Notes: generated by a model not told the origin, from the sequence alone. A DNA stretch of 64,000 bases from an uncultured Clostridia bacterium (GCA_947597925.1 CANQFA010000004.1:1-64000); one strand, 5' to 3'. Shown: positions 8,698 to 19,164, counted from the stretch's first letter. Numbers and translations are program-made.

Positions 8698-10053
8698 CTA
8701 ATTTTTGAAACTGTGAACGGGTGCGGGAATGAGTCCGCCCCGCGCGATGAACTTCTCTGCGCTCCCCTCGTGGACGGGCAGGATGGGCGCCCGCCCCAGG
8801 AGGCCGCCGAAGGACACCTCTTCCCCCACCCCCTTCCCGGGGACGGGAATGACGCGCACCGCCGTCGTCTTGTTGTTGATCATGCCGATGGCCGCCTCGT
8901 CCGCGATGATGGCGGAGATGGTGGAGGCGGGCGTATCGCCGGGGATGGCAATCATGTCGAGCCCCACCGAGCAGACGGCGGTCATTGCCTCGAGCTTGTC
9001 TACCGAGAGTTTGCCCCGCTCCGCCGATTCGATCATGCCGATGTCCTCGGAGACGGGGATAAAGGCGCCCGAGAGCCCGCCCACGCGCGAAGACGCCATG
9101 AGCCCGCCCTTCTTGACGGCGTCATTGAGCATGGCGAGTGCGGCCGTCGTGCCGTGGCAGCCCACGACTTCGAGCCCGAGCTCCTCGAGGACATGCGCCA
9201 CCGAGTCGCCCCGCGCCGGGGTAGGTGCGAGGGAGAGGTCGACGATGCCGAAGCGCGCGCCCAACCTCTTTGCCGCCTCCCGCGCGATGAGCTGACCCGC
9301 ACGGGTGATCTTGAATGCCGTCTTTTTGATGGTCTCGGCGGCATCGGTGAGGTCTGCCTCTGGGATGCGCTTTAAGGCGGTATGGACGACGCCGGGGCCA
9401 GAGACGCCCACATTGACGACGGTATCCCCCTCTCCCACGCCGTGGAAGGCGCCCGCCATGAAGGGATTGTCCTCCACCGCGTTGCAGAAGACGACGAGCT
9501 TGCAGCAGCCCATGCCGCCCTCCTCCTTCGTCCGCTCCGCCGTCTCCTTCACGAGTTCGCCCATGAGGCGCACGGCGTCGACATTGATGCCCGAGCGGGA
9601 GGACCCCACGTTGACCGAGGCGCAGAGCCGCTTGGTGGAGGCGAGGGTGAGAGGCACGGTGCGGAGAAATTTTTCCTCATAGTCCGCCGTTCCCTTTTGC
9701 ACGAGGGCGGAATATCCCCCCAAGAAGTCGATGCCGAGCTCGGCTGCCGCCCTGTCGAGCGCCATGCCGACAAGCATGCTCTCCTCGGGAAAGGCCGCCG
9801 TGAGCAGGGAGACGGGCGTCACCGACACCCGCTTATTGACGATGGGAATGCCGTATTCTCCCGAGAGCGCCTCCACGGTGGGCACGAGCTTTTCCGCCTT
9901 GCGCATGACGTGGGCATAGACCGCCTCCGCCGTCTTCTTCGCGCTTTCGCGGATGCAGGAGAGCAGGGAGAGACCCAGCGTCACCGTGCGGATATCGAGG
10001 TGCTCCTTTTCCACCATCTCGATCGTCTCGAGTACCTGATTGGTCGTAAACAT
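8698..10053 (-). CDS. PFL/DUF711 (UPF0210) family protein
   Basis: 451 aa; adjacent to ACT-domain partner; [33 protein letters not shown]. Confidence 0.85.
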   Translation of the reverse strand: MFTTNQVLETIEMVEKEHLDIRTVTLGLSLLSCIRESAKKTAEAVYAHVMRKAEKLVPTVEALSGEYGIPIVNKRVSVTPVSLLTAAFPEESMLVGMALDRAAAELGIDFLGGYSALVQKGTADYEEKFLRTVPLTLASTKRLCASVNVGSSRSGINVDAVRLMGELVKETAERTKEEGGMGCCKLVVFCNAVEDNPFMAGAFHGVGEGDTVVNVGVSGPGVVHTALKRIPEADLTDAAETIKKTAFKITRAGQLIAREAAKRLGARFGIVDLSLAPTPARGDSVAHVLEELGLEVVGCHGTTAALAMLNDAVKKGGLMASSRVGGLSGAFIPVSEDIGMIESAERGKLSVDKLEAMTAVCSVGLDMIAIPGDTPASTISAIIADEAAIGMINNKTTAVRVIPVPGKGVGEEVSFGGLLGRAPILPVHEGSAEKFIARGGLIPAPVHSFKN

Positions 10054-10071
10054 GTCTTCCTTCCGTACGTT

Positions 10072-10341
10072 TTATATGGTGTGCATGGCCTCGAAGAGGT
10101 CGGCGTGGCTCAGCCTTACCTCCATGCCGATGCTCTTTCCGAGCTCTGCCGCCTGCTCCGCGAGCACGGCAAATTCCTCCTCGGCCTCCGAGGCATCCAC
10201 CATCATGATCATGGCAAAGCGGTCGCCGAGGATGGTCTGGGAGACGTCCTCGATGTTGACCTTTTTTTCCGCGAGAAAGGCGGAGACGGCGGCAATGACC
10301 CCTCTGCGGTCCACCCCCGTCACGGTGACGACGGCTCGCAT
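10072..10341 (-). CDS. ACT domain protein (UPF0237, GcvR-like)
   Basis: MRAVVTVTGVDRRGVIAAVSAFLAEKKVNIEDVSQTI. Confidence 0.88.
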   Translation of the reverse strand: MRAVVTVTGVDRRGVIAAVSAFLAEKKVNIEDVSQTILGDRFAMIMMVDASEAEEEFAVLAEQAAELGKSIGMEVRLSHADLFEAMHTI

Positions 10342-10342
10342 C

Positions 10343-11188
10343 TCAGTCCTCCGCGATGAAGAGCACGCCGAGCGTATTTCTGCCGCAGTGCCCCGTGACG
10401 ACGCCGCCCGCGACCGTCTCGAGGATCTCGTCGAAGGCAAAGGTCTCCTTTACCCTGTCGATGGCGAACTGCACGAGCTCGGGATCGGCAGTACTATGTG
10501 TGACAAAGCACCGCGTCTTGTCGTAGCGCGGATACTTCGCTGCGAGGTCGGCGATGTACTTCTCCACGCACTTCTGCATGCTGCCGCGGTATTTCGTGGA
10601 GGCGACGAGCTGGCCGTCGTCCATCTCGATGAGGGGATGGATCTTGAGCATATTGGCGGCATACATCGTCATGCGCGAGCATCTTCCCCCCTTATAGAGG
10701 TAGTCGAGGCGGTCGGGGATGAAGGAAGTATTGACGCGCGGCCGAAGTTCCTCGCAGATCGCCACGATCTCCTCTGCGCCCTTTCCCTCGCGAAGGAGGT
10801 CGCTTGCCTTCATCACGACGAGCCCCTGTCCCGAGGAGAGCGCCTTAGTGTCGATGACGAAGACCTTTCCCCCAAACTTCTCCGCGGCCTGCTTCGCGTA
10901 CTCGTGCGAAGAGGAGGACTTGGCGGAGATATTGAAGTGGATGACCGTCTTGCCCTCGTCGACGAACTTTGCGAAAAATTCCTCGAAGTCGGCAATGCTC
11001 GGCGCCGCCGTCTTGGGCAGGGTCCCCGTCTTGTCCACATAGTCGAAGATGTCCTGCGGCGTGATGTTGACGCCGTCGAGGAAGGAATCTCCTCCGAGGA
11101 TGACGGAGAGCGGCATGATGCGTACATCCCGTTCCGCAGCATAGGGACCGAGATCGCAGGTGCTGTCCGCAGTGAGTTGAATATTCAT
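10343..11188 (-). CDS. DegV family (fatty-acid-binding) protein
   Basis: MNIQLTADSTCDLG; TSQPS-like region TKALSSGQGLVV; DYLYKGGRCSR. Confidence 0.9.
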   Translation of the reverse strand: MNIQLTADSTCDLGPYAAERDVRIMPLSVILGGDSFLDGVNITPQDIFDYVDKTGTLPKTAAPSIADFEEFFAKFVDEGKTVIHFNISAKSSSSHEYAKQAAEKFGGKVFVIDTKALSSGQGLVVMKASDLLREGKGAEEIVAICEELRPRVNTSFIPDRLDYLYKGGRCSRMTMYAANMLKIHPLIEMDDGQLVASTKYRGSMQKCVEKYIADLAAKYPRYDKTRCFVTHSTADPELVQFAIDRVKETFAFDEILETVAGGVVTGHCGRNTLGVLFIAED

Positions 11189-11199
11189 ATGGCTTCCTC

Positions 11200-11904
11200 C
11201 TAAAAAAGCTCTTTGATCCAATCTACCAAGCCGTTCACGGCGCTTGCGACGCCGAGACGGAAATTTTCCCAGACCGTGATGGGACCCTTGAAGGTCACCG
11301 ACCACGCAGGCACGACGCCGAGGATGTCCTCCTCGCGGAAGGGCCCCACCGAGCGCGAATCCTTGCTGACGAAGCGGTTGTCTCCCATGCAGAAGATCTC
11401 CCCCTCTCCGAGCGTGTAGTCAAACTCGATGTCGTTTTCCCCGCGCACATAGCTCTCTTCGAGCACCTCGGGCTCCTCTCCCCCCACGCCGAGGTAGACG
11501 ACGCCGTCCTCGCAATAGATCCTGTCTCCCGCCACGGCGACGAGCCGCTTGACGATGAGGTATGGCCCGCTCTTCGGAAAATCCTTATAGCCCGCCGCAT
11601 CGACGATGACGATATCCCCCCGCTTTGCCTCGAGGTCGCGGTCGGCATAGAGGACATCGCCCCCCACATAGCGGCCGTCCACCTCTTCGCCGCCGTAGAG
11701 AGTGTTGAGCATGGAATCCCCCTCCACATTGACGAGATAGCAGTGTGAGAGCACGGTGGCTTCGAAGATAAGGAGGAAGGCGAGCAGGACGACGAGGACA
11801 CCGAAGATGCCTGTGAGCACCTTCGCCGCAAGTCCGCTCTTCTTCTCTCCGAGCAAGGCGGGCTCCCCGCGGGGCGCCCCTTCGATAAATCTTTTACCCT
11901 TCAT
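11200..11904 (-). CDS. lepB: Signal peptidase I
   Basis: VEGDSMLNTL (Ser), YLIVKRLVAVAGD (Lys), CMGDNR..SKDSR. Confidence 0.92.
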   Translation of the reverse strand: MKGKRFIEGAPRGEPALLGEKKSGLAAKVLTGIFGVLVVLLAFLLIFEATVLSHCYLVNVEGDSMLNTLYGGEEVDGRYVGGDVLYADRDLEAKRGDIVIVDAAGYKDFPKSGPYLIVKRLVAVAGDRIYCEDGVVYLGVGGEEPEVLEESYVRGENDIEFDYTLGEGEIFCMGDNRFVSKDSRSVGPFREEDILGVVPAWSVTFKGPITVWENFRLGVASAVNGLVDWIKELF

Positions 11905-11918
11905 GATATCCCCTTCGG

Positions 11919-13592
11919 TCAGATCCAGAGGACATTGTTGATGAGGACGCCGTCCTCACTCGTAAAGACCACGGAGACGACGCCGCCGAAGTCGTCGAGG
12001 GAGATGCCCGTCTCCGTCTTGAAGTCGGAGGCATCGAAGAGGATGCTCTGCCAGACTCCGTCGCGCGGGAGGGTGACCTCTCCCGAATAGCCCGTCTTCT
12101 CGTCTTCGTCCTTGAAGAAGGTGACGCGCAGCTTCCCGCCCGCACGGCTGTAGGCGTCGAAGCGGAAGGAAGCCCCCTCGGGCGGCGCGAACTTTGCCTC
12201 CCCCACGCGGTAGGAGATGATGCCCGGCGTCGCGGACACGCCTAAAATGCCGCCGTACCCCGCCACCTGTGCGGTACTCGACCCCTCCGAGAAGCAGTCG
12301 GCGATGACCGAGCGGCTGCGGTAAGGGGTAAATCCGTTTTTCCCGTCGCCGTTCCCGTAGAGGACGCGGGCGCGCGGCACGGCGTTTGCATAGGGCTTTT
12401 CGACATTGATCTCGAGGATCTTCGAGGTCACCGAGAGGTTATTGGAATAGCTGACGAAGGCATACACGAGGGCGCGCTTGGTCCCCGCATAGAGCGGGAG
12501 GGCGATTTTTCCCGTATTGCCCGCGAGGTCCTCGGGCCTGCCCATGATGCGCGTCCAGTCCCGCATGCGCTGTGCGGAGACATTTTCGGTATAGAAGATG
12601 CCGAACTCCGCGATCTCGCCCTTTGGATCGAAGGTCCCCGTGACGACGAGGTCTCCCCTCTCGTCCGCCTCCGCCGAGACGACGGCAGGCTTGGGAAGGA
12701 AGACGGTGCGCCCCTTCAGATATTTCCCGAGGAAGAGCTCGATGTCCTTGAGGGAGTGCGAGCCGACGAGGCCGCTCCCATGCGTGGAGAAGAGGAGCGC
12801 CTTTTCCACGGCGGGATTGATCTGGCGGAAGGTATCGTATACGCGCTCGTAGTTGGATTTCTTGTCGTTGACGGCCGAGATGAGCAGGACGGGGCACTTC
12901 GCGTGCGGGGCATAGCTCTGCGAATCGATGCCCGCGATGAAGCGGTGCCGCTCCTCGTCGAGCACGAAACTGTTGTCCTCGGCGTACTTATTGACCCCGC
13001 CGTAGGCGAGCCAGCCCGCCGCGCAGACGGAGACCATACAGCAGAGCGGGACAAAGGGCGCGACCTTGAAGAGCACCTCTCCGCCCGTGCGGAGACCCAC
13101 GGCGCCCACCGCGGTCACCTCCTTTCTCGGAATGAGGTAGGAGACGGCATACCGCGCGACGGCGGCCCACTCGTACCAGCTCGTCTCCTTTGCCGTGGTG
13201 TCGCAATGGGTCAGTGCCCTTCCCGCGCGGCAGAGGTTGGCATAGTCAACGGACTTGGGGTAGAGGGTATATCTCCCCTCCGCACGCTCGCCGCAGTAGT
13301 CGACCATGAGCACGCCGTATCCGTCCTGCACGAAGCGCATGGCAAAGTCGAGGTCAAAGGGATGCCCCGCCTCGAAGAGGACGAGCACCACGGGGAAGCG
13401 CTCCGCGCCGTAGGGAAAGACATACTGCGCGTAGATCTTCACGCGTTCTCCCCCGGGAGTGACCTCTCTTCCGCGGAAGGTGACTTCGCGCAGGACAATG
13501 CCCCCCGCCTCCTGTTCGGAGAGGATCTCCTCTTCGGGGGGAAGGGTGTCGTCGAAGTCCTGCCATAGCGTAATGGGTGTCAGAATTGCCAA
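11919..13592 (-). CDS. Alpha/beta-hydrolase-fold protein with C-terminal beta-rich region; catalytic Ser apparently replaced
   Basis: 557 aa; VLVLFEAGHPFD, elbow VGAVGLRTGGEVLFK (no GxSxG), HGSGLVGSHSLKDIELFLGKYLKG. Confidence 0.6.
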   Translation of the reverse strand: MAILTPITLWQDFDDTLPPEEEILSEQEAGGIVLREVTFRGREVTPGGERVKIYAQYVFPYGAERFPVVLVLFEAGHPFDLDFAMRFVQDGYGVLMVDYCGERAEGRYTLYPKSVDYANLCRAGRALTHCDTTAKETSWYEWAAVARYAVSYLIPRKEVTAVGAVGLRTGGEVLFKVAPFVPLCCMVSVCAAGWLAYGGVNKYAEDNSFVLDEERHRFIAGIDSQSYAPHAKCPVLLISAVNDKKSNYERVYDTFRQINPAVEKALLFSTHGSGLVGSHSLKDIELFLGKYLKGRTVFLPKPAVVSAEADERGDLVVTGTFDPKGEIAEFGIFYTENVSAQRMRDWTRIMGRPEDLAGNTGKIALPLYAGTKRALVYAFVSYSNNLSVTSKILEINVEKPYANAVPRARVLYGNGDGKNGFTPYRSRSVIADCFSEGSSTAQVAGYGGILGVSATPGIISYRVGEAKFAPPEGASFRFDAYSRAGGKLRVTFFKDEDEKTGYSGEVTLPRDGVWQSILFDASDFKTETGISLDDFGGVVSVVFTSEDGVLINNVLWI

Positions 13593-13601
13593 ACCGTTAC
13601 C

Positions 13602-16157
13602 TCACTGTGTATGGATCACCGAGCCGTGCTCTTCGGTGGCCTTTTCCACGATGAGCTTGCGGTCGATCCTGTTTTTGAGTTCTCCGACATGGGAGATGAC
13701 GCCGATGGAGAAGTGCTCTCCGCGCAGCTTTTCGAGGCTGTCCATCACGACGTCGACGAGCGCCTCGTCGAGGGTGCCGAATCCCTCATCGAGGAAGAAA
13801 AATTCGATGGGGCGAAGGGAGCGTGCACAGATCTCGGCGCCGAGGGCGAGGGCGAGCGAGAGCGAGACGAGGAAGGTCTCCCCTCCAGAGAGGGTGTAGA
13901 CGGGCCGCTCCGCCCCGCCGTTGAAGTTGTCACCCACATAAAATGCCCCTCTGTGACGGAGAAAATACCGCCCGCCCGTGAGCGAGAGGAGACGGCTCCC
14001 CGCATTGACCGCCACCGTCTCGAGGTATTCCTCGGCGACGAATTCCATAAATTTGCTGCCGCTCAGAAGGTCGCGGAGGGCGGCATAGCGGTCAAATTCC
14101 CTGCGCGCCTCCTCCCGCTTTCCGGTGAGTTCTTTCTTCTCCTTGAGGAGGAGCTCACAGCTCTTTATCCGCTCGCCGAGGACGGCAAGGCGGCTGTTTC
14201 GTGCGACGGCGGACTCTTCCTCCGCCGCAAGTTTCTCCCTGGTCTCGCGGTATGCCTCCTCGGAGATGGTCTCGGGGTCGGGAAGTTCGGCGAGACGGCG
14301 CGTGATGGCGGCATATTCCTGCCGATAGCTCTGCACGGACTCCCGCGCTTCGGCGGCGTCGCCGTATTTCTTGATGAGCGCATCTGCCTCCGCGGGCTCC
14401 GAAAATCCGCCCGCACGGAGGGTCTCGAGATAGCGCGCCCGCGCCTCTTCGAGATTGTTTTGGGCGTTTTTGGACTTCTCCTTCAGGACGGCGGTGCGGG
14501 AAGTGCACTTGGCGAGCTCGGCATTGGCGCGCTCCTTGCGCTCGGAAAAGGCCTTCTGCTCCCCCTTCGCGCGGCGCAGGGAGGCGGTCACCTCTTCGAG
14601 CGGAGGCGTCGGTTCGCCGATGGCGCCCTTGAGCTCCGCGACCTCTCTTTCGAGGCGGGCGCGTTCCTCTCTCTTTCGCATCTCCCGCTGTTCGCGGAGG
14701 GCGGCCTCTCCCCTCTCCTTTTCGATGGAGATGAGCTTGCCGCTGAGTTCTCTTCTCCTCTCCTCGCGCTCGTCATATGCCCGCTTGAGGTCGGAGACGT
14801 CTGTCTTCTCCCCCTCGGAAAGGACACGGTATTTCTGCGAGATGGGACGGCTGTCCCCCTCGATCTCGGGATATTTCTCCGTGAGGCCGTCCAGCTCGTC
14901 CGCAAAGACGGCATATTCTCCCCGCATGACGGCGGTCTTTGCCTGCGTCAGGGTAAAGGTGACGAAGTTGCCCTCGCCCAGCCCCGCGAGCTCCTCCTCC
15001 GTCTCGCGGCGCATGCGGTCATAGTCGGGGTCCGCCGAAGAAGGCTCTTCGGCGGGGATGGCGGCGAGTTCTGCCTCCGCCCTCTTCATCCGCTTGAGGA
15101 GTTCGGAGACGGTCAGCGCCCGCTTTTCGAGCTCGGTGAGCTCCTCCACGCGGCGCTCGAGTCCTGCCTCCTCTTCGGGGGTGAGCTCCTCGAGGGCTGC
15201 CTTTGCCCCCTCGAGCTCTCTTTCCGCCTCGAGAAGTTCGCGCGCGGCATCCTCGGCGAGTTTGCGCAGGCGCGTCCCCTCCGCCACGGCGGCGGCGACG
15301 GCAGATGCCCGCTCGAGACGGGAGAGGTCCCGCTCGAGTTCGTCGGTCTCCGCCTTCACGCGGTCCATGATCTCCAGCCGCCCCCTGAGTCGCTCCCCTT
15401 CTCTCTTCTTTTCGAGAAGGGCCGCCCCTTCGCGCTCGGCCTTTTTGAGCTCTTCGATGACCGCCTTCTTCTCTCGTTCCTCGCTTTCGAGCGCCGCGGC
15501 TTCATCGCGGTAGCCCTTGAGGAGTCCGTCGGTCACCCCTTCATAGGGCTTTAGCCGCTCCTCGGCGAGTCCGAGTTCGGTCTGCGCGGCGGCATAGTGC
15601 GCCTTGCAGCTTGCGGAGAGCTGCTCGCCGTATTTCTCGAGGTCGAAGAGGCGGGCAATGAGCTTGAGACGGTCCGCCCGCTGTGCCTTGACAAATTGGG
15701 AAAATTCTCCCTGCGGCAGGGCGATACACTTCTCGAAGTCCTTCTGCTCGAGCCCGATGATCTCGGTGACCCGCGCGGTGACCTCCCTTGCGCCCGAGGC
15801 GACGGCGACGAGCTTGCCCTCCTGTCCTTCGTAGAGAGTCGCGGTGTGGTTATTGGAAGTGCGCTTCTTTACGGTGCGTTCGGCACGGAAGAGCCGCCGC
15901 TTTCCGTCATAGACGATCTCAAATTCAAAGGCGACGCTCGCCTCCTCCCTGTGGAAGTTGATGGCGTCGAGCAGGCTCTTTGCGCGCGAGACGGTGCCGT
16001 AGAGCGCAAAGACGATGGCATCGAGGATGGTGCTCTTCCCCGAGCCCGTGTCCCCGAAGATGCCGAAGAGACCGAATTCGAGCAGATGCCCGAAGTCCAC
16101 CTTTGCGGGCTCCGAGAAGGAGTTGAGGCCGCAAAATTCGAGCGAGACGGGCTTCAT
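13602..16157 (-). CDS. sbcC: Exonuclease SbcC (SMC-like ATPase)
   Basis: FGIFGDTGSGKSTILDAI Walker A, long coiled coil, TLSGGETFLVSLSLALALG signature, FFLDEGFGTLDE. Confidence 0.95.
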   Translation of the reverse strand: MKPVSLEFCGLNSFSEPAKVDFGHLLEFGLFGIFGDTGSGKSTILDAIVFALYGTVSRAKSLLDAINFHREEASVAFEFEIVYDGKRRLFRAERTVKKRTSNNHTATLYEGQEGKLVAVASGAREVTARVTEIIGLEQKDFEKCIALPQGEFSQFVKAQRADRLKLIARLFDLEKYGEQLSASCKAHYAAAQTELGLAEERLKPYEGVTDGLLKGYRDEAAALESEEREKKAVIEELKKAEREGAALLEKKREGERLRGRLEIMDRVKAETDELERDLSRLERASAVAAAVAEGTRLRKLAEDAARELLEAERELEGAKAALEELTPEEEAGLERRVEELTELEKRALTVSELLKRMKRAEAELAAIPAEEPSSADPDYDRMRRETEEELAGLGEGNFVTFTLTQAKTAVMRGEYAVFADELDGLTEKYPEIEGDSRPISQKYRVLSEGEKTDVSDLKRAYDEREERRRELSGKLISIEKERGEAALREQREMRKREERARLEREVAELKGAIGEPTPPLEEVTASLRRAKGEQKAFSERKERANAELAKCTSRTAVLKEKSKNAQNNLEEARARYLETLRAGGFSEPAEADALIKKYGDAAEARESVQSYRQEYAAITRRLAELPDPETISEEAYRETREKLAAEEESAVARNSRLAVLGERIKSCELLLKEKKELTGKREEARREFDRYAALRDLLSGSKFMEFVAEEYLETVAVNAGSRLLSLTGGRYFLRHRGAFYVGDNFNGGAERPVYTLSGGETFLVSLSLALALGAEICARSLRPIEFFFLDEGFGTLDEALVDVVMDSLEKLRGEHFSIGVISHVGELKNRIDRKLIVEKATEEHGSVIHTQ

Positions 16158-17299
16158 ACGTTCTCCTCCAGAAGGGCGAGGAAGGTGGTCTTGAGTTCCT
16201 CGGAGGGATCGGCGGAATATTCCGCGCGGTAAAATGCCGTGAAGAGGTCGGCGGCGGACATCTCGGAGCGGCGCACCACGGGCACCGCCTCCGTCTCCGC
16301 GACGCGGGTGATGAGGGAGACGAGCCCCTCGTTTGCCTCATAGAGCGACTTGGTCTCCTCGCGCGTGAGCGGCCCCGAGAGGGTCAGAGTGAGCTCCACG
16401 AACTTTCCCGCATGCATGCGAAGGAGCGGGAGCGCATTTCCCACGCCGTTTGCCTCGAGCCGCGCGAGGCGTTTTCCCGACGAAATGGGGATATCCTTGA
16501 GCCGCACGATCTCCTTTCCCCTCGTCTCGAGGAGGACGAAGACCTTTTCCGTATTTGCCTCGTCAAAGGAATATTGGAGCAGCGAACCGCTATAGACGAC
16601 ATTGGGCGTGATGGACTGCGGGCGATGAAGATGCCCGAGCGCGACATATCCCCCCTTGGGAAAGACCTCTGCGGGCACGACGCGGGCGCCGCCGAGCGAG
16701 ACATCGCGCTCGCTCTCCGAGATGAGGCCGCCCTGCACGAAGAGATGGGAGAGGAGGACGAAGGGCATCGACCCGTCATAGGCCTCCATACCCGCCTCGA
16801 TCTTCCTCTGCACCCGCTCGCCGTAGCTCTCCTCCGACTTCTCCTCGCGGCTGCGCGCCTCGTTGGGATAGGGAAGGGCGTTGATGTAGAGCTTCTCCCC
16901 TCTCCCGTTTTCGAGGATGAGGTAGCGCTCTCCCGCCGCGACGGCATGTACGGGAAGATCTCCCCCTATAGGCGGGACGCGGTCTCCCATGAGGTAGATG
17001 CCGTGCTCGGCCGCAAGGGGCGCCGCCGCATTGAGCCGCACGGCGTCGTCGTGATTGCCCGCGACGATGACCACCGCCCTGCCGTCCGCAAGCTCCTTCA
17101 GTGCGCCGTAAAAGACCTCCTCCGCCTCCGCGGGAGGAAGGAAGGTATCGAAGACGTCGCCTGCCACCAGCACGACGTCCACTTCGTTTTCGCGGCAGAC
17201 CTCGATGAGCTCGCCGAGAACCTCCCTCTGTTCGGGGAGGCGGGAACGATCCTTGAGCTTCTTTCCGAGATGCCAATCGGAGGTGTGTAAGATGCGCAT
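16154..17299 (-). CDS. sbcD: Exonuclease SbcD
   Basis: MRILHTSDWHLGKKLKDRSR, VAGDVFDTFLPP, VIVAGNHDD. Confidence 0.95.
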   Translation of the reverse strand: MRILHTSDWHLGKKLKDRSRLPEQREVLGELIEVCRENEVDVVLVAGDVFDTFLPPAEAEEVFYGALKELADGRAVVIVAGNHDDAVRLNAAAPLAAEHGIYLMGDRVPPIGGDLPVHAVAAGERYLILENGRGEKLYINALPYPNEARSREEKSEESYGERVQRKIEAGMEAYDGSMPFVLLSHLFVQGGLISESERDVSLGGARVVPAEVFPKGGYVALGHLHRPQSITPNVVYSGSLLQYSFDEANTEKVFVLLETRGKEIVRLKDIPISSGKRLARLEANGVGNALPLLRMHAGKFVELTLTLSGPLTREETKSLYEANEGLVSLITRVAETEAVPVVRRSEMSAADLFTAFYRAEYSADPSEELKTTFLALLEENV

Positions 17300-17451
17300 A
17301 AGCCCGCTTTCGGAAAAATTTTTCGGCTTCTCACGAAAAAACTTTACTTTTCCGTTTCCTGTATGATATACTATTATACAACGACTTGCGGAAAAAAGCA
17401 AGCGTAGGCGGATATCTCTCCCGAAAAAATCGGCGAGGTCGCAAGGAAATT

Positions 17452-19164
17452 ATGTCATTCAGCTCATTTTCAAAGGACTTCCGCGACAATTCTTTCACGA
17501 GCGTGGAAAACAGGTTCATCACCAAGTACCTGCCCGAAGCGAGCGGCGATGCCGTCCGCGCCTATCTCTATGGGCTGTACCTGTGCAATACGGCGAGCGA
17601 TCTCGACGCGGCGACGACGGCAAAGCTCCTCGGGATGACCCCCGAAGCCCTCCTCGAGATCTTCACCTTCTGGGAGGAGTGCGGCCTCGTGCAGGTCCTC
17701 TCCCGCGATCCCCTCTATGTGGAGTATCTCCCCGTGAGCGCCGCGGTAGGCAAGCCCAAGCCCCTCCGTCCCGAGAAATACGCCCAGTTCAACCGCGAGC
17801 TCTTCCGCCTCCTCCAGATGGCGGGCAAGGACCTCCGCCCCTATGAGCAGCGCCGCGTCCTCGAATTCCTCGAAAACTCCCCCATGGAGCAAAATGCCTT
17901 CCTCCTCATCGTGGAATATTACGAGAAGAAGGAGGGCGAAAAGTTCAATATCAACCACGTCCTCAACAAGGCAAAACAGCTCGAACGGGAGGGAAAGTTT
18001 ACCTTCGAGCAGGTGGAGAGCGAATTTTCCGACTTTCACAAGCGGTCGGAGGAGCTCGCGCACATCTTTGCCCTCCTCGCCATCTACCGCAAGCCGCAGG
18101 ACAGCGACTATGCCCTGCTCGACGCCATGCATGCGGCGGGCCTCGAGACGGGCGCCATTTACGCCTGTGCGGAGACCCTGAAAAAGGCAACGATGCCCAC
18201 CCTCGACCGCCTCACGGCCGAGCTCATCGGGCGCAAACTCTTCACGGAGAGGGAGGCGCGGGAGTACCTAAAGCGCCGCGAAGCACTGGTGGAGACGGTG
18301 TATTCCGTCGCGAAAAAGTTGGGCGTCAAGGTACAGGACCCCCGCCCCTATCTCGAGGAATATGCCGAAAAGTGGTCCTCTCTCGGCTTTGCCGAGGAGC
18401 TTCTCCTGCCCCTCGCCGCACTCGGTCTCAAGCTCGGCTACGGCTTTTCTGAACTCGACGGCGCCGTTCTCTCCCTGCACGGGCGTGGCATTTCCGACGA
18501 AAAAGCGGTCAAAGAGTACTGCGCCGAGAAGGAGAGAGAGCTCCGCATCCTGCAGGATATCCGCCCCTATGTCGGCGTCGTCAAGCGCACGGAAAATACC
18601 CTCGATACGGTGGGGCTCTGGCTGGGTCTCGGGATCTCCGAATCCCTCATTATAGAGGCCGCACGGAGAGCGCAGAATGCCTCCTCCCCCCTCTCGTATA
18701 TGAATAAGCTCCTGATGGAGTGGAAGGAAGGGGGCGTCAGGATGCCCGCCGAGATCCCCGACCCCGCGGCCGCGGGAAAGGCAAAGGAGCCCTACCGCTC
18801 CGAGGCGGCCGTTGCAGCCGACGAGCGCTCGGCGCGGGACATCTACTACACCCGCCTCCGCGACAGGGCCATGCGCCGCGTAGAACGGGCAGAGGCCATC
18901 GCCGCCCGCGACGAGGAGTTTTCCGCGGCAGAGCGCGAACTTCGGAGTTTAGGGCTCGAACTCGCCAAGGCGGAGCTCTCCGAGACGAGCGACCTCACCC
19001 CCCTCAAGGAGCGCGTGGAGCTCGCAAAGAAGCGGCGCGCCGAGGCCCTCGCAAGGCTCCGTCTCTCCGAGCGCGACTTCACGCCCGCCTTCACCTGCAA
19101 GAAGTGCAGTGACACGGGATTCCTCCCCGACGGAAAACTCTGTGACTGCTACAAGCCATCTTAA
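17452..19164 (+). CDS. DnaD-domain replication protein with C-terminal DnaI/DnaC-like helicase-binding/Zn-ribbon region
   Basis: DnaD signature SPLSYMNKLLMEW; C-term LGLELAKAEL...LKERVELAKKRRAEAL...FTCKKCSDTGFLPDGKLCDCYKPS*. Confidence 0.8.
   Translation: MSFSSFSKDFRDNSFTSVENRFITKYLPEASGDAVRAYLYGLYLCNTASDLDAATTAKLLGMTPEALLEIFTFWEECGLVQVLSRDPLYVEYLPVSAAVGKPKPLRPEKYAQFNRELFRLLQMAGKDLRPYEQRRVLEFLENSPMEQNAFLLIVEYYEKKEGEKFNINHVLNKAKQLEREGKFTFEQVESEFSDFHKRSEELAHIFALLAIYRKPQDSDYALLDAMHAAGLETGAIYACAETLKKATMPTLDRLTAELIGRKLFTEREAREYLKRREALVETVYSVAKKLGVKVQDPRPYLEEYAEKWSSLGFAEELLLPLAALGLKLGYGFSELDGAVLSLHGRGISDEKAVKEYCAEKERELRILQDIRPYVGVVKRTENTLDTVGLWLGLGISESLIIEAARRAQNASSPLSYMNKLLMEWKEGGVRMPAEIPDPAAAGKAKEPYRSEAAVAADERSARDIYYTRLRDRAMRRVERAEAIAARDEEFSAAERELRSLGLELAKAELSETSDLTPLKERVELAKKRRAEALARLRLSERDFTPAFTCKKCSDTGFLPDGKLCDCYKPS

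Noticed and set aside
8698-10341. PFL/DUF711 + ACT domain pair as a novel system
   Set aside because: This adjacency is already well known in Firmicutes.
10491-10505. GCAGTACTATGTGTG as a third copy of the dyad element
   Set aside because: Only a short partial match inside the DegV coding sequence; no second half.
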